64,000 bases of DNA from Streptomyces hawaiiensis (GTDB lineage Bacteria; Actinomycetota; Actinomycetes; Streptomycetales; Streptomycetaceae). The notes below the pieces were generated by a model. That model had not been told where the DNA came from, did no database searches, and saw only the letters and a program-made list of their open reading frames with translations. Below are positions 8,470 through 17,373 of this stretch, piece after piece. Position 1 is the stretch's first letter. Each line of letters begins with the position of its first letter. The position numbers and the translations under genes are program-made. The stretch covers positions 7,688,001-7,752,000 of the forward strand of contig NZ_CP021978.1 in the NCBI RefSeq assembly GCF_004803895.1. Direction: 5' to 3'.

Positions 8470-9429
8470 ATGGCCCAGCGCACGGTTCTCGCCGTCCTCT
8501 TCGACGGCGTGCAGAGTCTCGACGTCACCGGGCCCGTGGAGGTCTTCGCGGGCGCGGGGGTTCTCGCCCCGGACGCGTACCGGATCCGCACGGCCTCCCT
8601 GGACGGCGCGCCCGTGCGGACCACCAGCGGCCTGACCCTCGTACCCGACGAGTCCCTGACGACCGCGCCCGACCCGGACATCCTGCTCGTCCCCGGCGGC
8701 ACGGGCAGTCTGCGGCCCGACCCGCGCCTGGTGGCCTGGGTGCGCGAGCGAGGTCCGCGCGCCGCACGCCTGGTCTCCGTGTGCACCGGCGCCGCCGTGC
8801 TCGCCGAGGCCGGACTCCTGGACGGCCGCCGCGCCACGACCCACTGGGCGTACTGCGACCGGCTCGCCCGTGACCACCCGGCCGTCGAGATCGACCCCGA
8901 CCCCGTCTACGTACGCGACGGGCACATCGCCACCTCGGCCGGTGTCACCGCCGGCATCGACCTCGCCCTCGCCCTGGTCGAGGAGGACCTGGGCCGGGAC
9001 GCCGCCCTCACCATCGCCCGCCACCTGGTGGTGTTCCTGCGCAGGCCGGGGAGCCAGGCCCAGTTCAGCGCCCAGCTCGCGGCCCAGACCGCACAGCGCG
9101 AGCCCCTGCGGGACGTCCAGCGGTGGATCACCGACCACCCGGACGCGGACCTCTGCGTCGACACCCTCGCCGTCCGCGCCCGCCTCTCGCCCCGCCACTT
9201 CGCCCGCGCCTTCCGCGCCGAGACCGGCATGACACCGGGCCGCTACGTGGACCGCGTCCGCCTCGAACACGCCCGGCGCCTCCTGGAGGACACCACCGAC
9301 GGCATCGAGGAGATCGCCCGCACCAGCGGCTACGGCACGCCCGAGGCCATGCGCCGGGCCTTCGTCAAAACCCTGGGAACGCCCCCGGCCGAGTACCGCC
9401 GCCGCTTCCGCCCCGTCACCACACCCTGA
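8470..9429 (+). CDS. GlxA-type transcriptional regulator (DJ-1/PfpI domain plus AraC HTH)
   Basis: About 319 residues. The N-terminal DJ-1/PfpI-like domain (about 1-175) includes LFDGVQSLDVTGPVEVFAGA and a nucleophile-elbow-like SVCTGAAVLAEAGLLDGRRATTHW. The C-terminal AraC domain (about 215-315) has two helix-turn-helix units with the family signatures LSPRHFARAFRAETGMTPGRY and IEEIARTSGYGTPEAMRRAF. Such GATase1-like AraC regulators control amidase, choline or developmental genes. ATG 8470 is chosen because it begins the first beta strand (MAQRTVLAVLFDG); upstream in-frame codons are non-coding in character. The next gene, 32 bases on, is a stand-alone DJ-1/PfpI protein that may be its target. 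Confidence 0.88.
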   Translation: MAQRTVLAVLFDGVQSLDVTGPVEVFAGAGVLAPDAYRIRTASLDGAPVRTTSGLTLVPDESLTTAPDPDILLVPGGTGSLRPDPRLVAWVRERGPRAARLVSVCTGAAVLAEAGLLDGRRATTHWAYCDRLARDHPAVEIDPDPVYVRDGHIATSAGVTAGIDLALALVEEDLGRDAALTIARHLVVFLRRPGSQAQFSAQLAAQTAQREPLRDVQRWITDHPDADLCVDTLAVRARLSPRHFARAFRAETGMTPGRYVDRVRLEHARRLLEDTTDGIEEIARTSGYGTPEAMRRAFVKTLGTPPAEYRRRFRPVTTP

Positions 9430-9461
9430 CCCCATCGACATTCGCCGACCGAAGGGACCCC

Positions 9462-10097
9462 GTGCAGATCGCCATCGTCCTCTACGACAGCTTCACCGCC
9501 CTCGACGCCGTCGGCCCCTACGAGACCCTCGGCCGGATCCCGGACGCGGAGACCGTCTTCGTCGCCGAGCGGACCGGCCCCGTACGGAACGACTCGCGGA
9601 ACCTCGCGCTCACCGCCGACCGGACCCTCGCCGACGTACCGCACCCCGACATCATCGTGGTCCCCGGCGGCCCGGGCCCGCTGCCGCTGGACGCCGACGG
9701 ACCCCTGCTCACCTGGCTGCGCACCGCCGACGAAACCAGCACCTGGACGACGTCCGTGTGCACCGGCTCCCTGCTGCTCGCCGCCGCCGGACTCCTCAAG
9801 GGCCGCCGCGCGACCTCCCACTGGCTGGCCCTGGAGGAGCTGAAGCGCCACGGCGCCGAGCCGACGGGGGAGCGGGTCGTCACCGACGGCAAGTACGTGA
9901 CCGCGGCCGGCGTCTCCTCCGGCATCGACATGGGACTGACCCTGCTCGGCCGGATCGCGGGCGACGACCACGCCCAACTCGTCCAGCTCGCCACCGAGTA
10001 CGACCCCCAGCCGCCCTACGACGCCGGATCGCCCGAGAAGGCACCGGCGCACCTCGTCGAACTGCTCCGGTCGCACGCCGGGCTCAGCCTGACGTAG
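9462..10097 (+). CDS. DJ-1/PfpI family protein (isonitrile hydratase-like)
   Basis: 211 residues from GTG 9462 (MQIAIVLYDSFTALDAVGPYE). The nucleophile-elbow block TSVCTGSLLLAAAGLLKGRRATSHWLALEEL carries the conserved cysteine of the superfamily, and ITGITGLE-type linkers are absent. Length and motifs fit the InhA/isonitrile-hydratase branch of DJ-1/PfpI proteins, but glyoxalase III or other activities are possible. It lies directly downstream of, and probably in one operon with, the GlxA-type regulator whose N-terminal domain is a paralogue. The 3' end overlaps the stop region of the convergent enoyl-CoA hydratase by 14 bases. Confidence 0.85.
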   Translation: MQIAIVLYDSFTALDAVGPYETLGRIPDAETVFVAERTGPVRNDSRNLALTADRTLADVPHPDIIVVPGGPGPLPLDADGPLLTWLRTADETSTWTTSVCTGSLLLAAAGLLKGRRATSHWLALEELKRHGAEPTGERVVTDGKYVTAAGVSSGIDMGLTLLGRIAGDDHAQLVQLATEYDPQPPYDAGSPEKAPAHLVELLRSHAGLSLT

Positions 10098-10839
10098 GCA
10101 CGCTCCAGCCGAACCGCGGCTGCCGGCGCTCCAGGAACGCGGCGACACCCTCCGCGGTGTCGCCGCTCCCGCGCGCCTGCCCGGCCCAGTGCGCGTCCCG
10201 GTCGGTACGCCCGTCCGCGAACTCCTTGGCCGCCGCCTGCGTCAGCTGCGAACGGGACGCCAGGACCCGGGTGAACCCGGCGATCCGCTTGCCGAGTTCA
10301 CCCTCGGGCAGTACCTCGTCCACCAGCCCGGTGCGCAGCGCCCGCCGCGCGTCGATCAGCTCACCGGAGAACAGCAGGTACTTGGCGGTGGCCGGCCCGA
10401 CCAGGGACACCAGCCGCCGGGTCGAGGACGCCGGGTACACGATGCCGAGCTTCGCGGGCGTCACACCGAACAGTGCCCCCTCCTCGGCGAACCGCAGATC
10501 ACAGGCCGCCGCCAGTTGCGCCCCGCCGCCCACGCAGTGACCCCGGATCGCGGCCAGCGTCGGCTTCGGGAACGCGGCCAGCGCCTCCTCGGCCCGCACG
10601 GCCAACCCCTGCGCCTCCTCGGGCGAGCCCCGCAGCGTCGAGATGTCGGCCCCGGCGCAGAACGTGCCGCCCTCACCGGTCAGCACCAGTGCCCGCACGG
10701 CCGGATCCCCCGCGAGCTCGTCCAGCAGTGGGGGAAGAGAGCGCCACATCGCGGCCGTCATGGCGTTGCGCTTCTCGGGATGGCGGATGACGACCGTCGC
10801 GACCGAGTCGGTCACGCGGTACCGCAGCTGGGGCTCCAT
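10084..10839 (-). CDS. Enoyl-CoA hydratase/isomerase family protein
   Basis: 251 residues from ATG 10839 (MEPQLRYRVTDSVATVVIRHPEKRNAMT); a longer frame upstream is not coding in character. The crotonase signatures are present: the oxyanion-hole segment FCAGADISTLRGSPEE and AIRGHCVGGGAQLAAACDLRFA, followed by FGVTPAKLGIVYP. The usual catalytic glutamates are not clearly at both positions, so isomerase or another CoA chemistry is possible. It acts on short- or medium-chain acyl-CoA thioesters in the cytoplasm. The gene is convergent with the DJ-1/PfpI gene and has no same-strand partner nearby, so its pathway cannot be deduced from context. Confidence 0.88.
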   Translation of the reverse strand: MEPQLRYRVTDSVATVVIRHPEKRNAMTAAMWRSLPPLLDELAGDPAVRALVLTGEGGTFCAGADISTLRGSPEEAQGLAVRAEEALAAFPKPTLAAIRGHCVGGGAQLAAACDLRFAEEGALFGVTPAKLGIVYPASSTRRLVSLVGPATAKYLLFSGELIDARRALRTGLVDEVLPEGELGKRIAGFTRVLASRSQLTQAAAKEFADGRTDRDAHWAGQARGSGDTAEGVAAFLERRQPRFGWSVPTSG

Positions 10840-11057
10840 GCGCCGGATGCTATCCGGATGCCAAACCCGTACAACCCGAATAGTTCGCCGAGATGGCACA
10901 ACAGGGACAGGACCAGTCCCACAACTGACCGTGTCATACGCCAACGGTCAGAAGCGCTCGATACTTGCTGACTTCTGTTCAGTCCCGGGGTGCGAGGCGC
11001 ATCGTTACCAACACTCGAGGTGTGGCGACAATCGAGCGCGAGGGTGGCGACCGGACG

Positions 11058-11564
11058 ATGGACAACGACGGGCGTGGGTTCGGCCGGCGCCCAGAGGGCG
11101 GCGCGGCGCCCCTCGGCCCCGGGCCCGCGGATCCGCTGCCGTACGAAGGGGTCTGGCGGTTCACCGCACCGGCGGTCGACGCCTCGGTGCCCCTGGCACG
11201 GCACGCCGTACGGGACCTGCTGCTGCGTCAGGGCGTGCCGGTCTCCGACGACCTGGCCCAGGGGCTGCTGCTGATCGTCTCGGAACTGGTGACGAACGCG
11301 GTGAAGCACGCGGCGGTGCTGTCGCCGACGGTCGCCGTCGAACTGGCCGTCGGTGCCGAGTGGCTCCGGGTGTCCGTGGAGGACAACCATCCGTACCGGC
11401 CCACCGCCCTGGAGACCGACCACGGCCGGACCGGGGGGCGCGGGCTGCTCCTGGTGCGTGAGGTCACCCGGGAGGCGGGCGGCATGTGCGAGGTCGAGTA
11501 CACCGCGAGCGGCGGCAAGGTGATCTGGGCCGCCCTGCCGCTCAAACCCGCGCGCTTCGTCTGA
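11058..11564 (+). CDS. ATP-binding anti-sigma-factor-like kinase (HATPase_c_2)
   Basis: 168 residues from ATG 11058; an in-frame GTG further upstream is possible. After a 35-residue Gly/Pro-rich leader comes a single GHKL ATPase domain: the N-box LIVSELVTNAVKHA with its Mg-binding Asn, then a short G-box (RGLLLVREVTREAGG). There is no dimerisation or phosphoacceptor domain. This is the RsbW/SpoIIAB-like type, very abundant in Streptomyces, which phosphorylates anti-anti-sigma factors or binds sigma factors in stress and development. No sigma factor or antagonist gene is adjacent, so the partner is encoded elsewhere. Confidence 0.85.
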   Translation: MDNDGRGFGRRPEGGAAPLGPGPADPLPYEGVWRFTAPAVDASVPLARHAVRDLLLRQGVPVSDDLAQGLLLIVSELVTNAVKHAAVLSPTVAVELAVGAEWLRVSVEDNHPYRPTALETDHGRTGGRGLLLVREVTREAGGMCEVEYTASGGKVIWAALPLKPARFV

Positions 11565-11585
11565 GGCCCGTCGCCGGGGCCCCGG

Positions 11586-12179
11586 TCACCAACCGGCCGA
11601 CGGGCCCGTCAGCTCCCTGATCGCCGGCCGGGCCGCGTCCACGACGGTCATGAACCAGGACGAGAAGGGGTCCTTGGCGTGCCGCTCCGCCAGCTCCGGC
11701 GGGGTCACGAACACCGTCGACGCCACCTCCTCCGGGTCCGGCCGCACCACGGCCTGCACCATGCCGACGAAGAGGTGGTTGTACTCCTGCTCCACCAGAC
11801 CGGACTCCGGGTCGGGGTGGTTGTAGCGGACCGTGCCCGCCTCGGCCAGCAGGGACGGGGAGGCGCCGAGCTCCTCGAACGTGCGCCGCGCCGCCGCCGC
11901 GAAGGGCGCCTCGCCGGGGTAGGGATGGCCGCAGCAGGTGTTGGACCACACACCGGGGGAGTGGTACTTGCCCAGCGCGCGCTGCTGGAGCAGCAGCCGG
12001 CCGTACTCGTCGAAGAGGAACACCGAGAACGCGCGGTGCAGCTGCCCGGGCGGCTGGTGGGCGGCGAGCTTCTCCGCGGTGCCGATCGTCACGCCGTCCT
12101 CGTCGACCAGTTCCAGCAAAATCGCGTCTGCGGTGCCGTTCGACGGGGTGTGCGTCGCGGTGGCAGGTGTGATCGGCAT
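11586..12179 (-). CDS. idi: Isopentenyl-diphosphate delta-isomerase, type 1
   Basis: 197 residues. A Nudix-fold IPP isomerase that interconverts IPP and DMAPP. The active-site cysteine block WSNTCCGHPYPGE and the downstream acidic cluster (RRTFEELGAS, and VEQEYNHLFVG with its catalytic Glu) are intact, with the C-terminal PFSSWFMTV segment. The start is set at ATG 12179 (MPITPATATH) because GAAGGA lies 5 bases upstream; an ATG at 12185 overlaps that ribosome binding site. The gene sits about 10 kb from the hopanoid operon that contains dxs and ispG, so together they can supply farnesyl diphosphate for hopanoids. It is convergent with the anti-sigma-like gene. Confidence 0.95.
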   Translation of the reverse strand: MPITPATATHTPSNGTADAILLELVDEDGVTIGTAEKLAAHQPPGQLHRAFSVFLFDEYGRLLLQQRALGKYHSPGVWSNTCCGHPYPGEAPFAAAARRTFEELGASPSLLAEAGTVRYNHPDPESGLVEQEYNHLFVGMVQAVVRPDPEEVASTVFVTPPELAERHAKDPFSSWFMTVVDAARPAIRELTGPSAGW

Positions 12180-12472
12180 ACCCATCCTTCACATCGGTCT
12201 TCGCGCCCCAAGTCTGCCGTACGAATCCGGCACTCACGGCACTTCGTGGTACGCCCGCATGTCCCGTGCGTCGGCGCCGACCGCGGCCGGCACCGGTCGG
12301 ACGCCGGGAAAGGGACCCGGTAGGTGATCGTGCCCGGCCAGGCAGGCGGGAAATCGTCCATACCGGAGCTGTGGGGCTCGGGATGCGGGCGCGTGGCGGA
12401 GGGTTGCGTCCCCCGGCGCTCGCGCAGCGGAGCGCGCCCCCACCTGTCTCGCATGCCCCGGAAGCCACCGGG

Positions 12473-13411
12473 TCAGTGACAGAGCCGCGCCTCGTGCTCC
12501 GCGTGCCCGCTCGGCTCCAGCTGGAAGGTGCAGTGCTCCACGTCGAAGTGGTCGCCGAGGCAGCCCTGGAGCTCGTGGAGCATCTTCTCGTGGCCTATCG
12601 CGTTCAGAGCCTCCGAGCTGACGACCACGTGCGCCGACAGCACCGGCATGCCGGAGGTGATCGTCCAGGCGTGCAGGTCGTGGACGTCCTCCACGCCGTC
12701 CGTGGCGAGTATGTGCGACCGCACCTCCGCCATGTCGACGCCCTTGGGGGCGGCCTCCAGCAGCACGGAGAGCGTCTCGCTGAGCAGCTTCCACGTCCGG
12801 GGCGCGATCATCAGCGCGATGACGAGTGAGGCGATCGGGTCGGCGGGCTGCCAGCCCGTGAACATGATCACCACGGACGAGACGATCACCGTGACCGAAC
12901 CCAGGGCGTCGGCCGCGACCTCCAGGAACGCGCCGCGCACGTTCAGGCTCTCCTTCTGCCCGCGCATCAGCAGCGACAGCGACACCAGGTTCGCGACCAG
13001 GCCGATCACACCGAACACCAGAGCCAGCCGGCCCTCGGTCTGAGCCGGCGTGACGAACCGCTGGACCGACTCGTACACGACGTACCCGCCGGCCCCGAGC
13101 AGCAGCAGGCAGTTGGCCAGGGCGGCGAGGATCTCGGCCCGGGCGTAGCCGAAGGTGGCCCGCTCGCTGGGCGGGCGGTTCGCGAAGTGGATCGCCAGCA
13201 GCGCCATGCCGAGGCCCAGGGCGTCCGTCGCCATGTGCGCCGAGTCCGCGACGAGCGCGAGCGAGTCGGCGAGGACACCGCCGACGATCTGCACGACCAC
13301 GATGCCGAGCGTGATCGCCAGCGCGATGCGCAGCCTGCCGCGGTACGCCGAGGTCGCCGTACCGCCGGCCGCCGCGCCGTGCGCGTGCCCGTGATCGTGC
13401 CCAGCCCCCAT
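12473..13411 (-). CDS. Cation diffusion facilitator (zinc/cobalt efflux)
   Basis: 312 residues with about six membrane helices. A histidine-rich N-terminal stretch (GAGHDHGHAHG, residues 2-12) precedes helix 1 and probably binds metal. Helix 2 carries the transport-site HMATD and helix 5 the second half-site AADALGS, the paired H/D metal sites of CDF exporters. The C-terminal cytoplasmic domain includes HDLHAWTITSGMPVLSAHVVV. Members export Zn2+, Co2+ or Cd2+ in exchange for protons. It is a single gene on the minus strand between idi and galE; a regulator such as Zur or SmtB is not visible nearby. Confidence 0.93.
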   Translation of the reverse strand: MGAGHDHGHAHGAAAGGTATSAYRGRLRIALAITLGIVVVQIVGGVLADSLALVADSAHMATDALGLGMALLAIHFANRPPSERATFGYARAEILAALANCLLLLGAGGYVVYESVQRFVTPAQTEGRLALVFGVIGLVANLVSLSLLMRGQKESLNVRGAFLEVAADALGSVTVIVSSVVIMFTGWQPADPIASLVIALMIAPRTWKLLSETLSVLLEAAPKGVDMAEVRSHILATDGVEDVHDLHAWTITSGMPVLSAHVVVSSEALNAIGHEKMLHELQGCLGDHFDVEHCTFQLEPSGHAEHEARLCH

Positions 13412-13514
13412 GAGAAGTCAGCCTCCCTGTGTCCGTCTGATCGTGCTCGGGCACCCCAGTGAACTACGGGGAGGGGGTATGTGCAACGCGGCACTGAACA
13501 CCGTTGTCATGTGC

Positions 13515-13545
13515 CCTGACCTGCGGAAACGACGTGCAGGTCAGG
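13515..13545 (-). terminator. Hairpin terminator downstream of galE
   Basis: A perfect 10-bp stem (CCTGACCTGC, 13515-13524, with GCAGGTCAGG, 13536-13545) and an 11-base loop lie 15 bases past the galE stop on the minus strand. Confidence 0.65.
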
Positions 13546-13559
13546 ATGCCTCCAGCGGG

Positions 13560-14531
13560 TCAGGAGCCGTGGTGCAGCCGCCAGCCACGCCAGGCCGACT
13601 CGGTCATCTCGTGGACCCCACGCCGGGCCGTCCAGCCGAGCTCCGCGGCCGCCCGGGCGGCCGAGGCCACCGCCCGTGGGGCGTCGCCGGGGCGGCGGTC
13701 CTCGACGAGCGGTGGCCGGCGGTCGCCGGTGACCTCGCCGATGACCGTGATGAGTTCGCGGACCGAGACGCCCTCGCCGCGGCCGATGTTGACCGTCAGG
13801 TCGCCCGTGCCGCCACCCCCGGCCAGCCGCCGGGCCGCCGCAAGGTGGGCCTCGGCCAGGTCGGCGACGTGAATGTAGTCACGGACGCAGGTGCCGTCCG
13901 GGGTCGGGTAGTCGTCGCCGAAGATCCGGGGCGCCTCGTCGCGCGTCAGCCGGTCGAAGACCATCGGGACGATGTTGAAGACACCCGTGTCCGCCAGCTC
14001 CGGCGCGGCCGCACCCGCCACGTTGAAGTAGCGCAGACACACGGTGGAGATCCCGTGCGCCCGTCCCGCCGCCCGCACCAGCCACTCCCCGGCGAGCTTG
14101 GTCTCGCCGTACGGGTTCACCGGTGCGCACGGGGTGTCCTCCGTGATGAGGTCCGCACCCGGGTCGCCGTAGACGGCAGCCGACGAGGAGAACACGAAGC
14201 GCTCGATCCTGGCGCCGGCGACCGCGTCCAGCAGGGTCACCAGGCCGCCGACGTTCTCCCGGTAGTACCGCGTCGGCTGCGCGACGGACTCGGCGACCTG
14301 CTTGCGCGCCGCGAGATGCACCACACCCGTCACAGCGTGCTCGGCGAAGACCCGCTTCAGCAGCTCCCCGTCCAGCGAGGAGCCCCGCACGAGCGGGACC
14401 TCGGCCGGGAGCCGGGCGGGCACCCCGGCCGAGAGGTCGTCGAGGGCGAGGACGCGCTCCCCGGCCTCGGTCATGGCCCTGGCCACATGTGCTCCGATAT
14501 AGCCGGCACCGCCGGTGATCAGCCATGTCAT
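13560..14531 (-). CDS. galE: UDP-glucose 4-epimerase
   Basis: 323 residues from ATG 14531, chosen because the protein then begins at the NAD-binding strand MTWLITGGAGYIGAHV (GxxGxxG at residues 7-13). The extended-SDR catalytic residues are visible: SSSAAVYG (115-122) and Y141-x3-K145 in NPYGETKLAGE. The NVGGLVTLLDA block and the C-terminal NIGRGEGVSVRELI are typical of GalE. It interconverts UDP-glucose and UDP-galactose in the cytoplasm. It is divergent from the CDP-alcohol phosphotransferase cluster, which contains a GT2 glycosyltransferase and could use its product, although a general galactose-metabolism role is equally possible. Confidence 0.92.
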   Translation of the reverse strand: MTWLITGGAGYIGAHVARAMTEAGERVLALDDLSAGVPARLPAEVPLVRGSSLDGELLKRVFAEHAVTGVVHLAARKQVAESVAQPTRYYRENVGGLVTLLDAVAGARIERFVFSSSAAVYGDPGADLITEDTPCAPVNPYGETKLAGEWLVRAAGRAHGISTVCLRYFNVAGAAAPELADTGVFNIVPMVFDRLTRDEAPRIFGDDYPTPDGTCVRDYIHVADLAEAHLAAARRLAGGGGTGDLTVNIGRGEGVSVRELITVIGEVTGDRRPPLVEDRRPGDAPRAVASAARAAAELGWTARRGVHEMTESAWRGWRLHHGS

Positions 14532-14809
14532 GGTCGCCCACCCTATGCGGCCCCACGGGATGCCTGTGCAATGTCCCCGATGTCCGCTTAGGGGGGCACG
14601 GTTTGTGGGGCGGGCCCGGGATCCCCGATGATGATCGCGGCAAGGGCTGGCGCGAACCACGTCGATCCAGCTGCCGAACGGGCGGTGAACGTGGCCTTCC
14701 CGGCATCCGATAGCCTCTGCCGACATGCCGCCCGGGAGCCACCGGAGAGGGCGCCCCCACCATGTCATTCACTGGCGCGGACGCGTCGGTACGCAGGGAG
14801 TGAATTCGG
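14532..14809. other. Divergent intergenic region with a possible 13-codon leader ORF
   Basis: This 278-base gap separates galE and the CDP-alcohol gene cluster and must hold both promoters. A TAGCCT hexamer at 14711 could be a -10 element, but no matching -35 is clear. An ATG at 14762, preceded by a GGAGAGG ribosome binding site, opens a 13-codon ORF (MSFTGADASVRRE) whose stop at 14801-14803 lies 6 bases before the TTG start of the next gene and overlaps its ribosome binding site. It could be a coupling leader peptide; support is weak. Confidence 0.35.
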
Positions 14810-16624
14810 TTGTCGACCGCCATCCTCACCGGCCAGCCGGTCCCCGGATCGTCGATCGAGGCCGACCTGCGGTCCCTCGGGTTCGACCTCCGGATCGCGA
14901 CCGACGCCGCCGAGGCCGAGACCCTCCTCGCCGAGGTACCGGGTGACGAACGGGTCGCCCTGGTCGACGCCCGGTTCGTGGGGCACGTGCACGCGCTGCG
15001 TCTCGGTCTCACCGACCCCCGCTTCCCGCTCGCCGCGATCCCCGGCGCCGTCACCGCCCAGCCCGCCGGCCGCCAGGCCCTCACCCGGGCCATGGCCCGC
15101 GAGAACTCCGCCGGCGGCGGCACCACGCTGGTCGACAGTCTCGCCGACCGCATCCTCAGCGCCCTCGGCACCGACGGCACCGACGTGCACCGCCCCGAGC
15201 TGGGCAGCCTCGTCGCCGCCGTCCCCGCCGACCCGCAGGCCCGCAACGAGGCCCGGCAGGCGGTGGCGGACGTGGACGACGAGGCCGTACGCCTGAAGTC
15301 GGCGGTGAAGTCCCGCGACGGCTTCTTCACCACCTACTGCATCAGCCCGTACTCCCGCTACATCGCCCGCTGGTGCGCCCGCCGCGGCCTGACCCCGAAC
15401 CAGGTCACGACCGCCTCCCTGCTCACCGCCCTCATAGCGGCGGCCTGCGCGGCCACCGGCACCCGCGGCGGCTTCGTCGCGGCCGGCGTCCTGCTGATCG
15501 CGTCGTTCGTGCTGGACTGCACCGACGGCCAGCTCGCCCGCTACTCCCTGCAGTACTCCACGCTCGGCGCCTGGCTGGACGCCACCTTCGACCGGGCCAA
15601 GGAGTACGCCTACTACGCCGGCCTCGCGCTCGGAGCCGCCCGGGGCGGCGACGACGTCTGGGCCCTGGCCCTCGGCGCCATGGTCCTGCAGACCTGCCGG
15701 CACGTCGTGGACTTCTCCTTCAACGAGGCCAACCACGACGCCACGGCCAACACCAGCCCCACCGCCGCCCTCTCCGACAAGCTCGACAGCGTCGGCTGGA
15801 CGGTCTGGGTACGGCGGATGATCGTCCTGCCCATCGGCGAGCGCTGGGCGATGATCGCGGTCCTGACGGCGGCCACGACTCCCCGCATCACCTTCTACGC
15901 GCTGCTCATCGGCTGCGCCTTCGCCGCGACGTACACCACGGCCGGCCGGGTGCTGCGCTCCCTGACCCGCAGGGCCAGGCGGACCGACCGGGCGGCCGGC
16001 GCCCTGGCCGACCTCGCCGACAACGGCCCGCTCGCGCAGGGCCTCGCGGAGGCACTCAAGAGGGCCGCGCGTAAGCTGCCGGGCTTCACCGCCCCCGTCG
16101 TCGCCCTGCTCGGCGGCCTCGCCGTCGTCCTCACCGCGGCGCTGACGGACTTCGGCGGCCCCTGGCCGATCGTCGCGGCCCTCGCCTACGTCCTGACCTC
16201 GGGCCTCGCCGTCGCCCGCCCCCTCAAGGGCGCCCTCGACTGGCTGGTCCCCCCGTTCCTGCGCGCCGCCGAGTACGGCACCGTCCTGGTCCTGGCGGCG
16301 AAAGCGGACGTGCACGGAGCCCTTCCCGCGGCTTTCGGGCTGGTGGCCGCGGTCGCCTACCATCACTACGACACGGTCTACCGCATCCGCGGCGACGCCG
16401 GAGCGCCCCCGGCCTGGCTGGTGCGCTCCATCGGGGGGCACGAAGGGCGGACGCTGCTCGTCACCGTCCTCGCCGCGCTGCTCACCGCCTCGCAGTTCAC
16501 GGTCGCGCTCACGGCACTGGCCGTGGCCGTGGCCCTGGTGGTGCTCGTCGAGAGCATCCGCTTCTGGGTCGCCGCCCATCAGGGCGGCGCACCCGCCGTA
16601 CACGATGAAGGAGAAACCGCATGA
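14810..16624 (+). CDS. CDP-alcohol phosphatidyltransferase with N-terminal DUF5941-type extension
   Basis: 604 residues from a TTG start, with AGGGAG about 9 bases upstream. Residues 1-150 form a soluble domain of the type seen fused to actinobacterial CDP-alcohol transferases (DUF5941-like, assigned from memory). The transferase domain has the full metal and catalytic signature D236-x2-D239-G-x2-A-R-x8-G-x3-D257-x3-D261. Several membrane helices follow to the C-terminus. The family joins a CDP-activated alcohol or lipid to a second alcohol, releasing CMP. The stop overlaps the next gene as ATGA. The acceptor and donor are unknown; the next two genes suggest a phosphopolyol such as glycerol-1-phosphate or inositol phosphate. 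Confidence 0.88.
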   Translation: MSTAILTGQPVPGSSIEADLRSLGFDLRIATDAAEAETLLAEVPGDERVALVDARFVGHVHALRLGLTDPRFPLAAIPGAVTAQPAGRQALTRAMARENSAGGGTTLVDSLADRILSALGTDGTDVHRPELGSLVAAVPADPQARNEARQAVADVDDEAVRLKSAVKSRDGFFTTYCISPYSRYIARWCARRGLTPNQVTTASLLTALIAAACAATGTRGGFVAAGVLLIASFVLDCTDGQLARYSLQYSTLGAWLDATFDRAKEYAYYAGLALGAARGGDDVWALALGAMVLQTCRHVVDFSFNEANHDATANTSPTAALSDKLDSVGWTVWVRRMIVLPIGERWAMIAVLTAATTPRITFYALLIGCAFAATYTTAGRVLRSLTRRARRTDRAAGALADLADNGPLAQGLAEALKRAARKLPGFTAPVVALLGGLAVVLTAALTDFGGPWPIVAALAYVLTSGLAVARPLKGALDWLVPPFLRAAEYGTVLVLAAKADVHGALPAAFGLVAAVAYHHYDTVYRIRGDAGAPPAWLVRSIGGHEGRTLLVTVLAALLTASQFTVALTALAVAVALVVLVESIRFWVAAHQGGAPAVHDEGETA

Positions 16625-17373
16625 TCGGCCTCGTGCTCGCGGCCGGCGCCGGACGGCGTCTGCGCCCCTACACCGACAGCCTTCCCAAGGCGCTGGTGCC
16701 GGTGGGCCCCGCGGGCATAGAAGGCGAACCCACGGTTCTCGACCTGACCCTCGGCAACTTCGCCGAGATCGGTCTCACCGAGGTCGCGATCATCGTCGGC
16801 TACCGCAAGGAGGCCGTGTACGCGCGCAGGGAAGCCCTCGAGCAGAAGTACGGCCTCAAGCTCACCCTCATCGACAACGACAAGGCCGAGGAGTGGAACA
16901 ACGCCTACTCCCTGTGGTGCGGGCGTGACGCCCTCAAGGACGGAGTGATCCTCGCCAACGGCGACACCGTCCACCCGGTCTCCGTCGAGAAGACGCTGCT
17001 CGCCGCCCGCGGCGACGGCAAGAAGATCATCCTCGCCCTCGACACGGTCAAGCAGCTCGCGGACGAGGAGATGAAGGTCGTCGTCGACCCCGCCCAGGGC
17101 ATGACGAAGATCACCAAGCTGATGGACCCCGCCGAGGCCACCGGCGAGTACATCGGCGTCACGCTGATCGAGGGCGACGCCGCCCCCGAGCTGGCCGACG
17201 CGCTCAAGGCCGTGTGGGAGACCGACCCGCAGCAGTTCTACGAGCACGGCTACCAGGAGCTCGTGAACCGCGGCTTCCGCATCGACGTGGCGCCGATCGG
17301 CGACGTCAAGTGGGTGGAGATCGACAACCACGACGATCTCGCCCGTGGACGGGAGATCGCGTGCCAGTACTGA
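16621..17373 (+). CDS. Nucleotidyltransferase of the LicC/IPCT type (CTP:phosphoalcohol cytidylyltransferase-like)
   Basis: 250 residues. The N-terminal nucleotide-binding signature LAAGAGRRLRPYTDSLPKALVPVG (residues 6-29) shows a sugar-nucleotidyltransferase fold. The NNAYSLW segment (about 93-99) and VILANGDT (about 110-117) resemble phosphocholine cytidylyltransferases (LicC) and inositol-1-phosphate cytidylyltransferases rather than sugar-NDP enzymes. It should activate a phosphoalcohol with CTP, making the CDP-alcohol used by one of the two flanking transferases. ATG overlaps the previous stop (ATGA) and the 3' end overlaps the next gene by 13 bases, so the three are translationally coupled. 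The substrate is inferred only. Confidence 0.82.
   Translation: MIGLVLAAGAGRRLRPYTDSLPKALVPVGPAGIEGEPTVLDLTLGNFAEIGLTEVAIIVGYRKEAVYARREALEQKYGLKLTLIDNDKAEEWNNAYSLWCGRDALKDGVILANGDTVHPVSVEKTLLAARGDGKKIILALDTVKQLADEEMKVVVDPAQGMTKITKLMDPAEATGEYIGVTLIEGDAAPELADALKAVWETDPQQFYEHGYQELVNRGFRIDVAPIGDVKWVEIDNHDDLARGREIACQY

Noticed and set aside
11542..12468. Longer minus-strand frame overlapping idi in another phase
   Set aside because: Pro/Arg/Ala-rich shadow of idi; idi itself has the full active-site signature.
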